Both the position numbers and the translations under genes were made by a program. Below the pieces are notes generated by a model. The model was given only the letters and a program-made list of their open reading frames with translations, did no database searches and had not been told where the DNA came from. From Gracilariopsis chorda (taxonomy: Eukaryota > Rhodophyta > Florideophyceae > Gracilariales > Gracilariaceae), in assembly GCA_003194525.1 (NCBI GenBank), contig NBIV01000253.1, positions 49,118 to 113,117 on the forward strand: a DNA stretch of 64,000 bases, written 5' to 3'. This document shows, one piece after another, positions 41,961 to 53,916 of the stretch (positions are counted from its first letter, which is position 1; the number at the start of each line of letters is the position of its first letter).

Positions 41961-42853
41961 TTTGGAATGGGGGAAATGTTGGTGTTTTGGGGGGTGGATA
42001 CGGAATAAGTGTGGTGTGTTTGGGAAGGTTGGTGGGACGGGAGGAGGAGGGGTGGAGAAGGATTTGTTGTGGGTGGGGGAGGGGCTTTGATTGAAATAGG
42101 GAGGGGGAGGGGAGAGGCGTTTGGGTTTTTTTTTGGGGGGGGGGGGGGGGGTGTGTGTGTTGGTGGTGGTGGTGGTCGCGAGGTGGTGGAACGGCGGTGG
42201 AGTGGGGTTGGGGATGGTGGGGGGGAGAGCGGGCACGCGCTGTGCGCGCGCTGGTGGAAGAGTGAGGCGGAGCGGGCGCGCCACGTGCGCTCGCGCAGTG
42301 CGTCGGAGGAGAGAGCGCGCGCAGCGACGTCGCCGACGGGCGATGACGGGGCGATGGAGGTCCCACCCCCCCGAAACGGCGAAGGCGCCGCCGCCGCCTG
42401 CTGCTGCTGCTCCTCCTCCGCGCCCCCCGCCCCTTCGGCGCCGCAACGATGCACTGTCGTCATGCGATGAACGCGCGGTTAGCGCGCGCGCTAAAAATAT
42501 TTATGAAACCGTTTTACGCGCGCGCAACAATGCATCTGCGTGGGCGGCGTGTCGCGCCGCTCGTGTCGCGCGCCTGTCTTCGCGCGCGCCCCCCCACGCC
42601 GCCGCTGCACCCAACCATTTCGTGCCAAGTGCGATGTGCGCCCTTCCAATTGGCTGCTCGTGCCGTCGCTTCTTTGCGCGCGGTTGGTACCACCACCGCC
42701 GACCGCCTCCGCTTACACGCCGTGTACACGCTCGGCGTGTACTCATCCTCCAACTCGCACAACAGCGGCTGCACGTCACGCCCTTGAGCCTCACAGTTCC
42801 GCCGCGGGCGTCTCCCGCCGTCTCACGAAACTTGCAGCCCATGTGCTGCAACT
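41961..42853. other. GC-rich low-complexity region
   Basis: Contains a homopolymer block around 42120-42180 (T9, G17-18, then GT and GGT repeats) and CpG-rich DNA at 42230-42780. Open frames on all strands here are compositional. It may be the promoter region of the minus-strand gene starting at 41960. Confidence 0.6.
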
Positions 42854-43000
42854 GAAAAACATGGCCTAGTGTCTGGCGGCTTGACTGACACACGAGGTCA
42901 GCCACAGCCGCTGGCGCTGCTTTATTGATAATCTGACTGCCGGCTTCAGTGTAACGTGTACGTCTACACCTTTCACTGAACGCCTAGCACAGCCATTCAC
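42854..43000. repeat. Hairpin-bearing dispersed repeat, copy 1 (147 bp)
   Basis: Aligns without gaps to 49214-49360, with about 24 differences by eye (around 84% identity). Both begin GAAAAACATGGC and include CTGGCGGCTTGAC and TGCTTTATTGATAAT. In this copy the second hairpin arm (CTTCAGTGTAACGTGTA) is decayed. Confidence 0.85.
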
Positions 43001-43500
43001 ACCGTCCCTCACAGGTATGAACAAATTATCATGTTCGCGTACTACTAGTATCTATGTCGATAAATTGACTATCTTTGTGCAGCAAAACCTTGTAGAAAAA
43101 ACCTGCACCGAACGCAAAAATTACAGGAATCTCCATTCTACACAGAACTTTAAACCGTATCAACTTGTTTATATTTCTGTTACAAAACAGATAAAAGCTA
43201 AAATCATAAATAGAGAAAACAATTACAAAAGTTTTCAAACAATATTACAAGTAAAAATTTCCCCCAAACCGTAAAATCAATGTTTGCAGAACATATTGTC
43301 TCAAAGATTTTGTAAATAAATCTGCAAGCTAGATTTTAGTTAAAAATTATTACATGCAAGCATTTCTATTTTGTCAGAAAAATACGTTTCATACACTCAG
43401 AAGTCCGGCAATTTTAAACAATTGATAACGTGGTGCAGCCATCATTGAATAATGGTATAGGATGAACGTTTTCTGGTTCATCTTCAACGATAATGTCATT
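43001..43500. other. AT-rich DNA, no gene seen
   Basis: A short plus-strand frame (43017-43274) is Lys/Asn-rich and without motifs; probably non-coding flank of copia-2. Confidence 0.5.
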
Positions 43501-43730
43501 GAGAATTTCTTAAAACAATTTTTTTAGCCAATTGACGGCTTTCCCGCAGTAGGACAATACGATATATTCAGCCTTTTGAGAGGAAAGCGCAATTATCGTC
43601 TATCTCTTGGTAGTCGAAAGATGGGACCCTCGTGTACCCTCACGAGTAAACAAGTTATATCTTTTCTGGTTTCCTTGCAAGCAAAATAAATTGTATCGCA
43701 ATATGCTTCGATTGGCATGCTAGAGCTTGA

Positions 43731-43922
43731 TTAAAAGTGGAAACAATAGTTCTTTCTATCTTTCAGGTACCTTAACACAATTTTTGCAAGTCTACTATGT
43801 CTCTTTCCGGAAACATGTACTTTTTTGGCTATCGTTGAAGCTATAAACATGATTTCAGGCCTTAACGTCACAGCCAAATACATCACATGCCCTACCAGTT
43901 TGCGGTATCGTGCGTGAAGCAC
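43731..43922 (-). pseudogene. Copia-2 RNase H remnant
   Basis: The frame contains YRKLVGHVMYLAVTLRPEIM and KIVLRYLKDRKNY, matching the copia RNase H lead-in in copia-1. The rest is not open. Confidence 0.75.
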
Positions 43923-44018
43923 AGTGGACAGAAGTTCTTAGTCGTCCTTTGGATCCGTCAGATGGCATGGTGTAGGCAACGAAGTTTGCGCAGGATTCGA
44001 TTTATCTAATCCGTACTC

Positions 44019-44802
44019 CTATAAAGTCTTCACGACGTATCTTTCTTGTGATATCAAAATGCTTTTGCTGTCCATGTCGACGTCTATCCCAATAAAAGAC
44101 ATTGCTTCATCACGAAATTTCATTTGAAAGAGTTTCTTCATCTTTTCCTTAAAGTATTCCAGGAGAGATCTTGAGCCCGACAACATCAAGACATCGTCAA
44201 CTACAACTGCGAATAAAATGAACCCGATACTCGACTTAAAGATATACAGTCGGCAATCAGTTTGAGAGTGCCGAAATTTTAGCTTTAGCAGCTCTGAGTG
44301 GAATAGCGATCCCTGGATTTCCCTGGCTTGTTTTGCGCCGTACATCGAATTCAGTAGTAAGCATACCTTTCCGTGTTGATATGACGAGCCCGACGCATTG
44401 ATAGGCTGTTCCATTATTAATGGCTCGTCCAGGTCTCCATATAAATAAGCGTTACTTATATACAAGATTTCCATTATTAAACCTTGTGCAGCCGCTTTCG
44501 CCAGCCCAAATCGGATTGTCCCCGGCTGTGCTACGGGGGCGTACAGCTTTTCTGGATCTTAATCCAAATACGGCTCCTGTTCGCCTCCTCGTACCACACA
44601 TCGAGCCTTTGGCAGTACTTTCAGTGGCTTGCTGCGTATATGCTTCGCGATGAACGTCTACAGGAATGGCAGTGGCTTCATTTCCGGTTTCCGGTTCACC
44701 GAACTTCCACGCTTTTCTGCTCTTTAGAGCCCAGTACTTCCTATCGATTGCATTGGCCCACTCTAGAATGTTGCGTGCATCCTTAAAGGTCTTCGTAACC
44801 AT
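44019..44802 (-). pseudogene. Copia-2 reverse transcriptase
   Basis: Two frames cover copia RT: WANAIDRKYWALKSRKAW (44802-44452), then ISNAYLYGDLDEPLIMEQP, LLLNSMYGAKQA, FAVVVDDVLMLSGSRSLL and ISQERYVVKTL (44474-44019). The active site reads VVDD instead of YVDD. At least one frame change separates the halves. Non-functional. Confidence 0.85.
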
Positions 44803-44814
44803 GATTCCCTGTTC

Positions 44815-45800
44815 CTAGTTGTCCGAACTTGCCCTTGACTGCGAGCATTGGGCTAGAGATGCATCCATATGTTCCTCGTCGGCATCTCGCATTTCACTCT
44901 TGGCTTCTTTCCGTGTCAATGAGGAAAAATCAATCATATGATTGATTGAAGGGAGTCTTTCCTTTGTGACCGTGAAGCCCTGTTGTCCACATTTCACTAC
45001 TTTGCATAGCGAAAAAATGTAGATCCAGTAAAGAGTACGTAGGCTTTGCATTCCAACAAAATTTCCGGGAAGTGCGCGAGGCAGGACCTTTTTGTTGGGA
45101 ACAGTCTCTGACCTGTAGATAAAGGCATGTCTCTTTTGTCCAAACTTCAGAAGTCTCAAGAATTCTGGATTTCTCTCGAACCATCGTGTGAAGGGAATCT
45201 CCATAGGTAGACTGGAGTCTAGTAGGCGGTTACGTATCCAGTTCGTGTGGGATACCTCCTCTTCCCAAAGTTCTAGAGGGAGTTTTGAAGCGTGCAGAAA
45301 TGTCCTTGCAGTTTTCCAAAGGTCTTGGATGATCTTCTCTTCTGCTCCATTAGACTGGTGGGCGTACGGCAGAGTGTAATCGAAGACTATTCCGTTTTTT
45401 TATTCGTACTTGATGACGTCGTCAGATCGGTTCTCACCCGTCCCGTCAAGGCGAACGTGGTATAGTCTATGGCCTGGTAATTCGTTCCCCGCACGCACCT
45501 TTTACTATGTTATGGAAGGTAGGAAATGCAGTTTCCTATCCATAAAGTACATAGATGACGATCTTTTGTGGTTATCAAGGAGAACTTGCATATACCTAGA
45601 GCCTTGTAATGAAGGTGGGGTGATCGAAGCAGAAAAGTCTGTATGCGCCAGCTCTACGGTCTCCTTGGTCGTTGACGCTGAGGTTTGGACGGCAGCTTTT
45701 TCCCTGCTTCAATGCAGTCTGAGCATTGGGTGTTGTATACATCGGAGCATAAGATGTTTTTGATCCCTTTCGATTGTTCTGAGGCGGACAAGAGCCTATC
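44815..45800 (-). pseudogene. Copia-2 integrase remnant
   Basis: Minus-strand pieces include AYAHQSNGAEEKIIQDLWK-like sequence near 45360-45310 (integrase Glu region), followed by TRWFERNPEFLRLLKFGQKR, PGNFVGM and LYWIYIFSLCKVVKC (45204-44815), the usual copia post-core region. Upstream, LDGTGENRSDDVI gives the second Asp region near 45430. Many stops. Confidence 0.75.
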
Positions 45801-45874
45801 CTTTCCTGTGTGACCACCTCTGTAGTGCCAGTCTGGGCAGTTTCACCTGGAGACGGAGTTGCAATTTGTGCTGT

Positions 45875-46581
45875 TTATGCTCTTGGAAGGGGAATAGGGC
45901 TTGGAGACGGATATAGTCCCTTCCTCTGTTGTGACAGGTACAGTACATCACCAGATTCCGGATGTTTGATGATGAAGCACATGGAATCTGGGTTGTTCAA
46001 GAATTTTACCCAAGTGTGCTTTGCGAGTATTGAGAGGGAAATGATTTTAGAGTCGAAGGATGGTGTGTGTTTTGCGGGAAGACTAAATCTGTTTCCCAGT
46101 GGGAGTCTTATTGTTCTGTATTCTTCCATCCTAGACTGGCAGTCGCATGTGCGAAGTGTTTCGTTCTAGTACGATGATAGTCCCAGAACAATGATTTTTC
46201 TTTGACAAATACATGTGTTGCACCACATTCGAGCCATGTCTTGACTTTACTAGCAAAGCAGGAAGAGGTAACCTTAGCGATTGCGACAAAACCTCGTGGC
46301 TCTTGTTTAGTGTTATATCTTTGGCTATCGTTTTGGTTTTGATCATGCCTGCTTGAGTCCCATGGTACTTGTTTTCTGTACTTGTTTCTCCTGATCAAGC
46401 GATTTTTTCTGCGTTTCGGATGTCTGTTATTTGTGTGGTCAGTCGTTCTTCGTTCTCTGCATTCGACGCAAATGTGTCCAAATCTACCACAGTTCCAGCA
46501 TCTGACATTTTTGGATTTCAATTTAGATTGTTTTAGCCCGGCTTGAGATATATAGGCTACGGGGTACGGATGTTGTCGCAC
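45875..46581 (-). pseudogene. Copia-2 nucleocapsid knuckle and protease
   Basis: An intact CCHC knuckle, CWNCGRFGHICVEC, is followed by a basic linker and the protease region KTWLECGATHVFVKE. As in copia-1, Glu replaces the expected catalytic Asp (codon at 46228-46230). The block LPLGNRFSLPAKHTPSFDSK continues the domain in another frame (46129-45875). Confidence 0.8.
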
Positions 46582-46599
46582 TTTATTCTTTCTTGTGTC

Positions 46600-47218
46600 C
46601 CAGAGGTAGTTGCGGATCTTCGATGCTTTCGTCTGTCCACTTCAGAACGTACGAGGGAAACGAATTGATCCTGTTCCATGTTATTGACTTCGGCAAGGAG
46701 ATTGATCACCAGTAGGGAGTCGAGGAGTGTTCTCAGTAGGCATGCAGTGCGTTCGGGATGAGTTAGTCGATTTCCTAAGCTTGAAGGCTCTAAGAAGATG
46801 TTTTACCTGTTGTGTAAGTGCTTCTGTATTTCTTCACCATCATGGAATACTATTCCGCTTAGACGTTGACGAAGGTTCACTTTGGACTGGATGTTGTCCT
46901 TCTTGTAGGTTAATTCCAACTTCTTCCATACTTCTAGTGAGGTGCAATGCTTTCGTTCTAATAGGTGTGAGACGGCGACGATGGGTTGTGTGCCTAGTTT
47001 TCCACGATAATAGAACGTGCTTTCCTATTGGCATCGTCCGAGCGCTTTCGCGCTTTAGCAGTACTTTGTCCCTCTATGGGTCGCTCTTGACTAAACACGA
47101 AGAGTGCTTGTGAGGAGTGCATCAAGTCGCGAACGTATATCCGCCAAGTATAGTAGTTTGCGTTCCCTTGCAAGCGGGGGACGCGCCTTGTATCTATAGC
47201 TCGATCCCCATCCATCAC
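46600..47218 (-). pseudogene. gag: Copia-2 gag
   Basis: Begins near 47218 with GDRAIDTRRVPRLQGNANYY and TWRIYVRDLMHSSQALFVF, matching copia-1 ARALMHSLQALFVL, then VNLRQRLSGIVFHDGEEIQ in a shifted frame. TAA and TAG stops interrupt it from about 47050 on. Confidence 0.75.
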
Positions 47219-47800
47219 TGGGAGACTGCCAGTGAGAGAGGAGAGTAGTACATTGTTATCTTCACCGGTCCCGTGCCAAGTGAGGGATTCTTCCTGGCGC
47301 GGGCACTGCCAGGAGATGCTATCTCCGAAGTCCCTAACGATTAGACCTCTGACACTGGGTTAGACTCTCCCAGTGAGTTTTGATTTGATGTGGCCTGCCA
47401 AGTTCTGCACAAACCAGAACTTGGTGCGCGCTTTCCTTCCCAACGTCCAGGAGAGGATACTAGGAGGGAATATGTTTTCACCAGTAAACGTCCTCTAGTT
47501 ACTTGCGGATGCTTGCTCGGAAAGGGGTTTTCTGCTATCACTAACCACAATTTAGTCCGGGCTGAACGATGAGACACCCTATCTCCAAAGATTCGCAGAG
47601 TACACCCCAGCAGAACCGATTATACGATGTGATTACTAGCCCTCAGATTATTTCAAGTCCCCACTCGATTCTCTGCCGTTTCTCAGCTTTGGAACTATAT
47701 CATCGGTGAGAGTGCCATCTTCCACTTAGGAGTAATGGGAACAGAGGCCTTTAATCACACACGCAAGCATCCCGTCTTGTGAGTGCTCAACTCTACGCAG

Positions 47801-49213
47801 CTTCCGATGTAGTGGCCGGACTTTCTCTTCAACCCAAAGCTTTTATGTTGGGGAGGTAGCGCCGAATCACAATGCATACGCAAACTGCAGGGGTGTAGAT
47901 TTGTTAGCTCAGCGCGGGGTTGCAGAACGTGTAGTAGTAGCAAAAATATGCAGCGTATAAGTTTGAAATGGTCGGTCCAGACGCCAAACCAAAGGCAAGG
48001 GTTGTTTAACGACACTGGGATGTTCAACATGCCTCTAGCCTCCAAGCGTCTACGCAGTGCGGGAGCGAGGCGAAGGGATAGGAGCTGCTTTACGGGTGAT
48101 CACAATTACGCAAGATTTCGTCGGTGAACGAGAAGCGGGAGTAGAGACACAACGTCCTGTTTGCTGAGAGGTCACGAGGTTCTTGGCAATGTACGCGGTA
48201 AGGATGCGCAGCAGAATTCGAGGTGGAAGACGATTAGTGTAAGCGCAACGGTTAACTACCCAAATGGAACGCGAGCGCGAGGGAGAGACTGCTTCCCGTC
48301 CGCACCAGGGCGGAGAAAGTCCAGCACCTATGATAATGCGCAATAACAGGGGTGGCGGTGACATCCAAGACGTTTCTGTGCCAGAATGGGCAATTCCCGA
48401 AGCAAATAGATGTTGCGTGAGAGAAAGAAGCCAGCTTTGGTGAGTACGAGAGGGGTAGGGACGGTTGCAGTGTGGGTGCTGCGCGGGAGCGGAAAAGTGA
48501 GAGGGAGATCGAGAACCAAGAAGCGGGGAGAAAAAGAGAAAACACCAACAATGCGGGTAAAGGGTTTCAAACGTATACCATAAACCGGGTCTAAGTCGGT
48601 GAATCGCGACCAAGTATTGAAAACTTGAAACGGTTTGCCGGTTGCAGAATCGGGGAAGCGTTCCGCGAAATGCGCAACTCTTGAAGTTCATTGTCAAAAT
48701 GCTCCGTTGTGGCACTTTTGGATACCACGTGATTGGTTACCAAAGTTTACTGGATCGATTTATTAACGGTTACTTTGCAGGATAATTGAGGGGGTCAGAA
48801 ATGGGGAAATGGTTCCCGACTTCGCATCAATCGGGAAGTGTTTCCTCACTCTTTGTAGAGGTATGACGGAATGTGTCGAACGAGAAGAGGTTGTTCACGT
48901 GGAATTTACATGCTAGTGAAATAGACTGCATGTACATTGTGAGCTGTGCGCGGTGGTTGACGCGTAGTGCATGGCCAGAAAGCAACAAAACAAAGAAGAA
49001 AGAATAATTGCAAGACAATCTCTGAACATGTTCGGCATGTTTGACGGACAGAGCGGCAGTGACCGCATGTACAATCTGATTTAGAAAGCAGGCGGAGTGT
49101 GCACAGAACGAGGGGTCTCTTGACCGTGAGAAGAGAGAGAGAACGCGCAGTCAGTTGCAATAGGAAGCGCGGTGGGAACCCAGGGTGGGACATTTTTACT
49201 ACGATGCTACCAT
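47801..49213. other. No supported gene
   Basis: The longest frame (minus, 48715-48050) has no domain and a Ser/Pro/His-rich composition; it lies in DNA without other coding signals. No transposon ends identified. Confidence 0.4.
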
Positions 49214-49360
49214 GAAAAACATGGCGTAGTATCTGGCGGCTTGACCGACACAGGAGGTCAGGCAGAGCCGCCTGTGGTGCTTTATTGATAATAAGACTGT
49301 CAGGTTCAGTGAAACGTGTAAATCTACACGTTTGACTGAACGACTGGCACAGCAGTTCAC
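49214..49360. repeat. Hairpin-bearing dispersed repeat, copy 2 (147 bp)
   Basis: Contains two predicted hairpins. The first, 49235-49272, pairs GGCGGCT/AGCCGCC and TGACC/GGTCA. The second, 49304-49341, pairs GTTCAGTGAAACGTGTA with TACACGTTTGACTGAAC (17 bp, one mismatch) around a 4-base loop. Copy 1 is at 42854-43000. Class unknown: MITE-like, a transposon end or an RNA gene fossil are possible. Confidence 0.8.
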
Positions 49361-50909
49361 AGCAACCAGTTCCTTTCCCATGGCTGCCAAACCGGCCAAT
49401 TGCGAAAGGGCAACCACCAATCACTGTCGACACCGCTCAACAAACAGCCTCATCATTCAGTGCAGTCAAAGACGATCCACATCATCTTCATCACTAAAAC
49501 ATCGAATCAAACAGCTGAAAAATTACTACCGACCTCCTGTCATGTCTACTCAGCATTTCAATTTTTGCTGCTACTAGTCCTCTCGTCCACTAACCCAGAT
49601 TGCAGTATACTCATCGTCACCAGTAATGCTTTACAGTTCTTTTCCATTCAAAAAGACTAGCTTACTGTAGAATGAAAATGAAAGTATGGCCCAACGGTCA
49701 CTCTCCTCGGCTGAGGAAATGTGAAGGGTTCCCCGCAGCAATATACAGATACTTGTTCCGTGACTCAATTTGCACTTGCAACTCAATTTGCACCATATAA
49801 ATTCAACAAACACTGCCCGTTGCTTTCCTTTCTGTTGGTATTGCGCAGACATGGTGGCTCACTCCCAACGGTACAAGCGTTATTCCCGTGCACAAAGCTT
49901 TTAACAACATTTGTAAACAAAATCAAAATAACCATTTCAATTCCCACCAGTTTACTTTAGTAGTAACAGTCAAGTACGCGGCATCTGGATCCAACATCTT
50001 GGTGCCAAATCACCGCGCCTATGATTGCCAAACAACAAAAAAGCAGATAATAGAACTCATACTCGAAAGGAAAGCACTATCCACCATAATGACCAATACA
50101 GATATCAAATGAAAAAAACTAAAAAGAACTAATACAAAAACTTTATAATACATATCTTGATTTTATGAAAATAACTTTAAGCTTCTTTGAATAAACATTA
50201 AAAGAATATTGCTTAATAATTTCATTTTTCACAATATAATTGAATTATTCTAGTTTCACTAAACATACTGCATATTTCCAACAAATAAAAGAACAAAAAG
50301 ATCAGTTTCAAAAAAAATCGGAAGTCTTGAAAATATTTTGAAAGGAAAGAAAATTAAAAGCTCAGTATTATAGTAAATCTGTTAACAATCTACAACTTTT
50401 TGTTAAAACACAATTCAGGCAGAGCTCTCTTATGATGTCAACATTAAACATATAATCTTTCCGGCGTAAACGTCAGGTGATCCACTAGGCGTTGAAGACT
50501 GTAACCGGGAACGCGTCACATCGTCTCTTTTCTTTACAATGTAGAGTTCCAATACACATCTGATAGGAGCAGCGAAGGTTCATCTTCACCGTTGATGGAA
50601 GAGCCCTACATTTGTTCGCGTTTGCCCAATACTGCTCGGATCTTTCAATACCATCCAAAATTCGTTAGCAAGAAATAATTCTACCTGGGCTTTTGTTTTA
50701 TATGCAATGCTTAGCGCAGCATGCTTTTTACAAATCTCATAAATTGAAATAGGCAGAGAACTTTCCTGAACGTAATTTTACCTATGGTTAAAGTGCAGGG
50801 CCCTCGGGAGTGTGGTTTGGTGACTTCGTTGTTCTTCCAAAAGTTCTGCTGGTACACAAAAAGTGTAGTGCTTATAGAACCTTTAGCTCACTAAGCATAT
50901 ATTAGACGC
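49361..50909. other. AT-rich DNA, no gene seen
   Basis: Short frames only (for example 49721-49960). The part 50110-50460 is strongly AT-rich with stops in all frames. Confidence 0.5.
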
Positions 50910-51604
50910 ATTAGACACAGTAATAGTTCGTTATTGGCTGGGCTAAGCAATAGAGGTAAACCACAGAATGTAGGATGCTTCTGGATATCCTTAACTATTA
51001 CTTCTACACCCATTTCCGGGATGGATAGTACTTATTGCGCTGCCACATTCGCCGCCATCACAGTAAAAGCTCCCCAGCCAATGTTTCAGTGTCTAGATTT
51101 GGTCGCCTTTGCGATTTTACTACTCTTCCAAGCAGGGTTACTCCGTTGCATATTGATGTCTATCTTGTTTGCGATCTCTAAGCAGACCCATTATTGAGTT
51201 ATTTTACGAACTACTGTGGTTTTGGAATCTTATAAGGTTCCTCTTGGTTTTGTATTTGCGCTCCGTCACATTTGTGACTCTCTACTCGCTCTTTCTCTTG
51301 TTTTCTTTTTTACGGGTTGGTTTATGCTATCCATCCCTCGTGCTCACTAGAGTCGCACATGCCGTCTAGGTGAGTACAATGTCTTTTATAGAGTACAATA
51401 GAGTACATACACATCAATAGCACAGATCGCCAGTTCTCGTCTCACTATTCTCTATTCTGCACAGTTCGCAAAGCATTGCCCTCTTTCTTACACCTTACTT
51501 AGTCGAATCATTCCCTCAAAGTGCTTTATCACTTGGTTCACCTCTTTAACGGAAGATCGCCAACGTCTTCGTGGTGTTCTTACGTCATTGGGCACTGCAC
51601 TACA
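50910..51604 (+). repeat. Decayed LTR related to the element C family
   Basis: Shares TTCTACACCCATTTCCGGGATGG and TAGTACTTATTGCGC with the solo LTR and the C LTR, and ends GGAAGATCGCCAACGTCTTC...GGGCACTGCACTACA, collinear with the C LTR end. The start is uncertain. No internal region follows, so it is a solo or truncated LTR. Confidence 0.65.
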
Positions 51605-51631
51605 TATCTAGACCTGCTGGGGCCACTATGC

Positions 51632-52190
51632 GATGTGGTTGAAATACCTTGATTTTGGCCAGAAAGATGTCACACCATGTGATAGACCAGTTGTTTTGTG
51701 GGCCACTTGAGTGGAATGGCCGAATAATTATATTTCCAACCTATATAACTATTATAGAAAGCTAGTGACACTTCTCTAGTGTGACGTGATACCATGCCAC
51801 TAAGAACGGCCTCAACGTATGCTACGCGCCCCAAGTGCACTTTCCCTTAAGCTTCGCTCACCCTTATGGTAGGTGCAGTGCTCTCCTTCCAAGTACGGTA
51901 AAGATAAGCAGATCTCGGTAAAGCCTGATACCGGGTCGTTTCTGTAGTCTAGTATCAGGTTCAGTTAAGACAATTCACGCTTTGCAGGGCTGCGTGTATC
52001 GTAATACTATTACTGCCAACTGGTTACGGTAACCTTATCTGGCAGTCTCGGGCTCGTAGTGATCCGCTGTTGCTAGTCTTATAGGGTCCCGCACATCACA
52101 CCCTTCAGCTCAAGCCTCCGCTGTGCTCCCACCAGACGCGTCAGATACGAACTACCCACTGATGCATGAAACCTGATTGGTTGCACCACA
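51632..52190 (+). repeat. Probable 5' LTR of an unidentified LTR element
   Basis: Ends TTGCACCACA and is followed after three bases by TGGTCTCCCGACCTAGA, the primer site shared by elements A, B and C. The left boundary is a guess (TG near 51632-51643). Little similarity to the other LTRs except the last bases. Confidence 0.55.
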
Positions 52191-53916
52191 TTCTGGTCTC
52201 CCGACCTAGACTTGGATTTTCATTCACTGGCCCTGGAATATTTAAACCCAAAAGAGAATGGATTCAGACCCTATTTCGTTCTGGTTATCACCTAAAAGAG
52301 ATTCAGTGCAGAACTGATTATCCAAATGGTTAGGGACTCAACGGTTCATCGGATCTAGAAGTTCACCGAGCAAAGAGATGGGAGTGGACACGTCCGAAGA
52401 ATTCGTGCAACTAATTCAGGACAGACTTGCTGACGTACCGAGACGAACTACCACACATGTCTATGCCAACGACAGGGAGCAAACGGCAGAGGATGCCTTC
52501 CCCCAGTAACACATGTGGTAGAGCCCACGTCCACGATGGAGTTGAGGACCTATGCCACACCTGACGAAATGGTAAAGCAAGAGAAAGAAAGGAAACGTAA
52601 AGTGGTTGTACCCAATTTAGATTCGGATAGCATTGCCAATACATTGGTCGATAGAGCTACCGACGAGCGGCCAGAGCAAATTCCGCTTTGTATTCTCAAT
52701 CCTCGAACACGAGTCTCTGAAATACGTTTTCAAAATTTACTGGAAATTCTGCAGGTACAGCGACGTGTGGTGGTACAGAGCCTCTCAACTGTCCCCGGAC
52801 TGGTGCCAAATGTAAGAGAAGTACTACTGGCCAAACGGCTGATTGGTGAATCATAGTTCTGGTGGGGTACAGATTGCTAGAGCATTGCTCCCAGTAGTAC
52901 TGCATGTTTTCAAGCCATGTGCAGAGGCTAATGCTCTCAGTGGGTAGTCTGCTTGCAAGGGCATCATATCCTTAGGCTTTAGATATGTATTAAATTTTAT
53001 ACAATCCTTTATGATAGTTAACCAATGTGAGATCACCTCGCTGGCTATGTAGGCTGGCGCAAGTGCCGCCGATCTTAAAAGAGATAATGCGAGCACCATC
53101 ATGGTTTTCGTGCAGCTTCATGCAGCGAGTAGGTCTTAAAAGTCCTCCAAGCCTCCGCTATCATTCTGCCGACCGGTAGGGAAATGAGAGAGCGCCCGCT
53201 CATTGCGCCTCGCTGCCCATTGGTGCCCATGTTACTAGTACGCGCAGTGAATGGTCACCCCATTGGCTTCCTCTCTGCTGCAACTACCCCCAATACACTA
53301 CTACTACACTTAGAAAAAGGAGCGAGTATTCTACTACAACTGCTCTCCCAGCCTAGGAGCCTCCAGGAACAGGGGTGTGGACCTCAAGGTGAGAAGTGGA
53401 CGAGTAGTACTTCTACCACTAAATTTTTAGGGGACGCAAAAGGCTCCAGTGCAACGCAAACCGTATGGATATCTAACCAGCCTACATCAGAACCGAAGAC
53501 CAACAAGCAACCTTGTTGGCAGCAGTGGCACCTCCCGCATTGGCCGTCACCGGATTGCCCGCCCAGCGGGAAAATAATAGTGATAATAGTGACCGCAAAA
53601 GTACTCGCAGCAGCTCCAATGGACGTGTAGTAGACCTTGTAGACAATTCAGGAAGGAGAAGCAGGGACTCGGCAGTGCTCACCCGCGTGTGAAATGGGAC
53701 GTACCAGCCCAACCTTCCGGAATGCCCAAGAAATGACGCAGAGGAGCTCTAGGAATTAGCTGCTACCGCTCCCACTTCCCGCATGGTTGTCAATGTTGCA
53801 ACTCTCCTATGGCCGGCACTCCGCTCTTGGAGTGAAAACAAGTAGAACAATTCCTAAGGGACCAACCTAATAGAGCATTACAGGCTTCTTTAAACTCTGG
53901 CAAAATAAATGGTACC
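52191..53916 (+). mobile_element. Internal 5' remnant of the unidentified LTR element
   Basis: The primer-binding site at 52194-52210 opens the segment. Frames at 52515-52856 and about 53470-53690 (Ser/Asn/Arg-rich, with ENNSDNSDRKSTRSSSNGR) could be decayed Gag. No pol motif was found before element C begins at 53917, so the element is truncated. Confidence 0.4.

Larger units (their letters stand above)
43500..47800 (-). mobile_element. Copia-2: decayed Ty1/copia element on the minus strand
   Basis: Read on the minus strand the order is gag (about 47218-46600), zinc knuckle and protease (46581-45875), integrase (about 45800-44815), RT (44802-44019) and RNase H (43922-43731). All are broken by stops and frameshifts. 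It is clearly related to copia-1 in Gag, protease, integrase and RT motifs, and its upstream region (47219-47700) resembles that of copia-1. LTRs and exact ends were not resolved. Confidence 0.8.

Noticed and set aside
42121-42855. Long frames on both strands in GC-rich DNA
   Set aside because: They arise from G-runs, GGT repeats and CpG-rich sequence; their translations are low-complexity.
48050-48715. 221-codon minus-strand frame
   Set aside because: No motif, biased composition, no repeat or coding neighbour; a chance frame is more likely.
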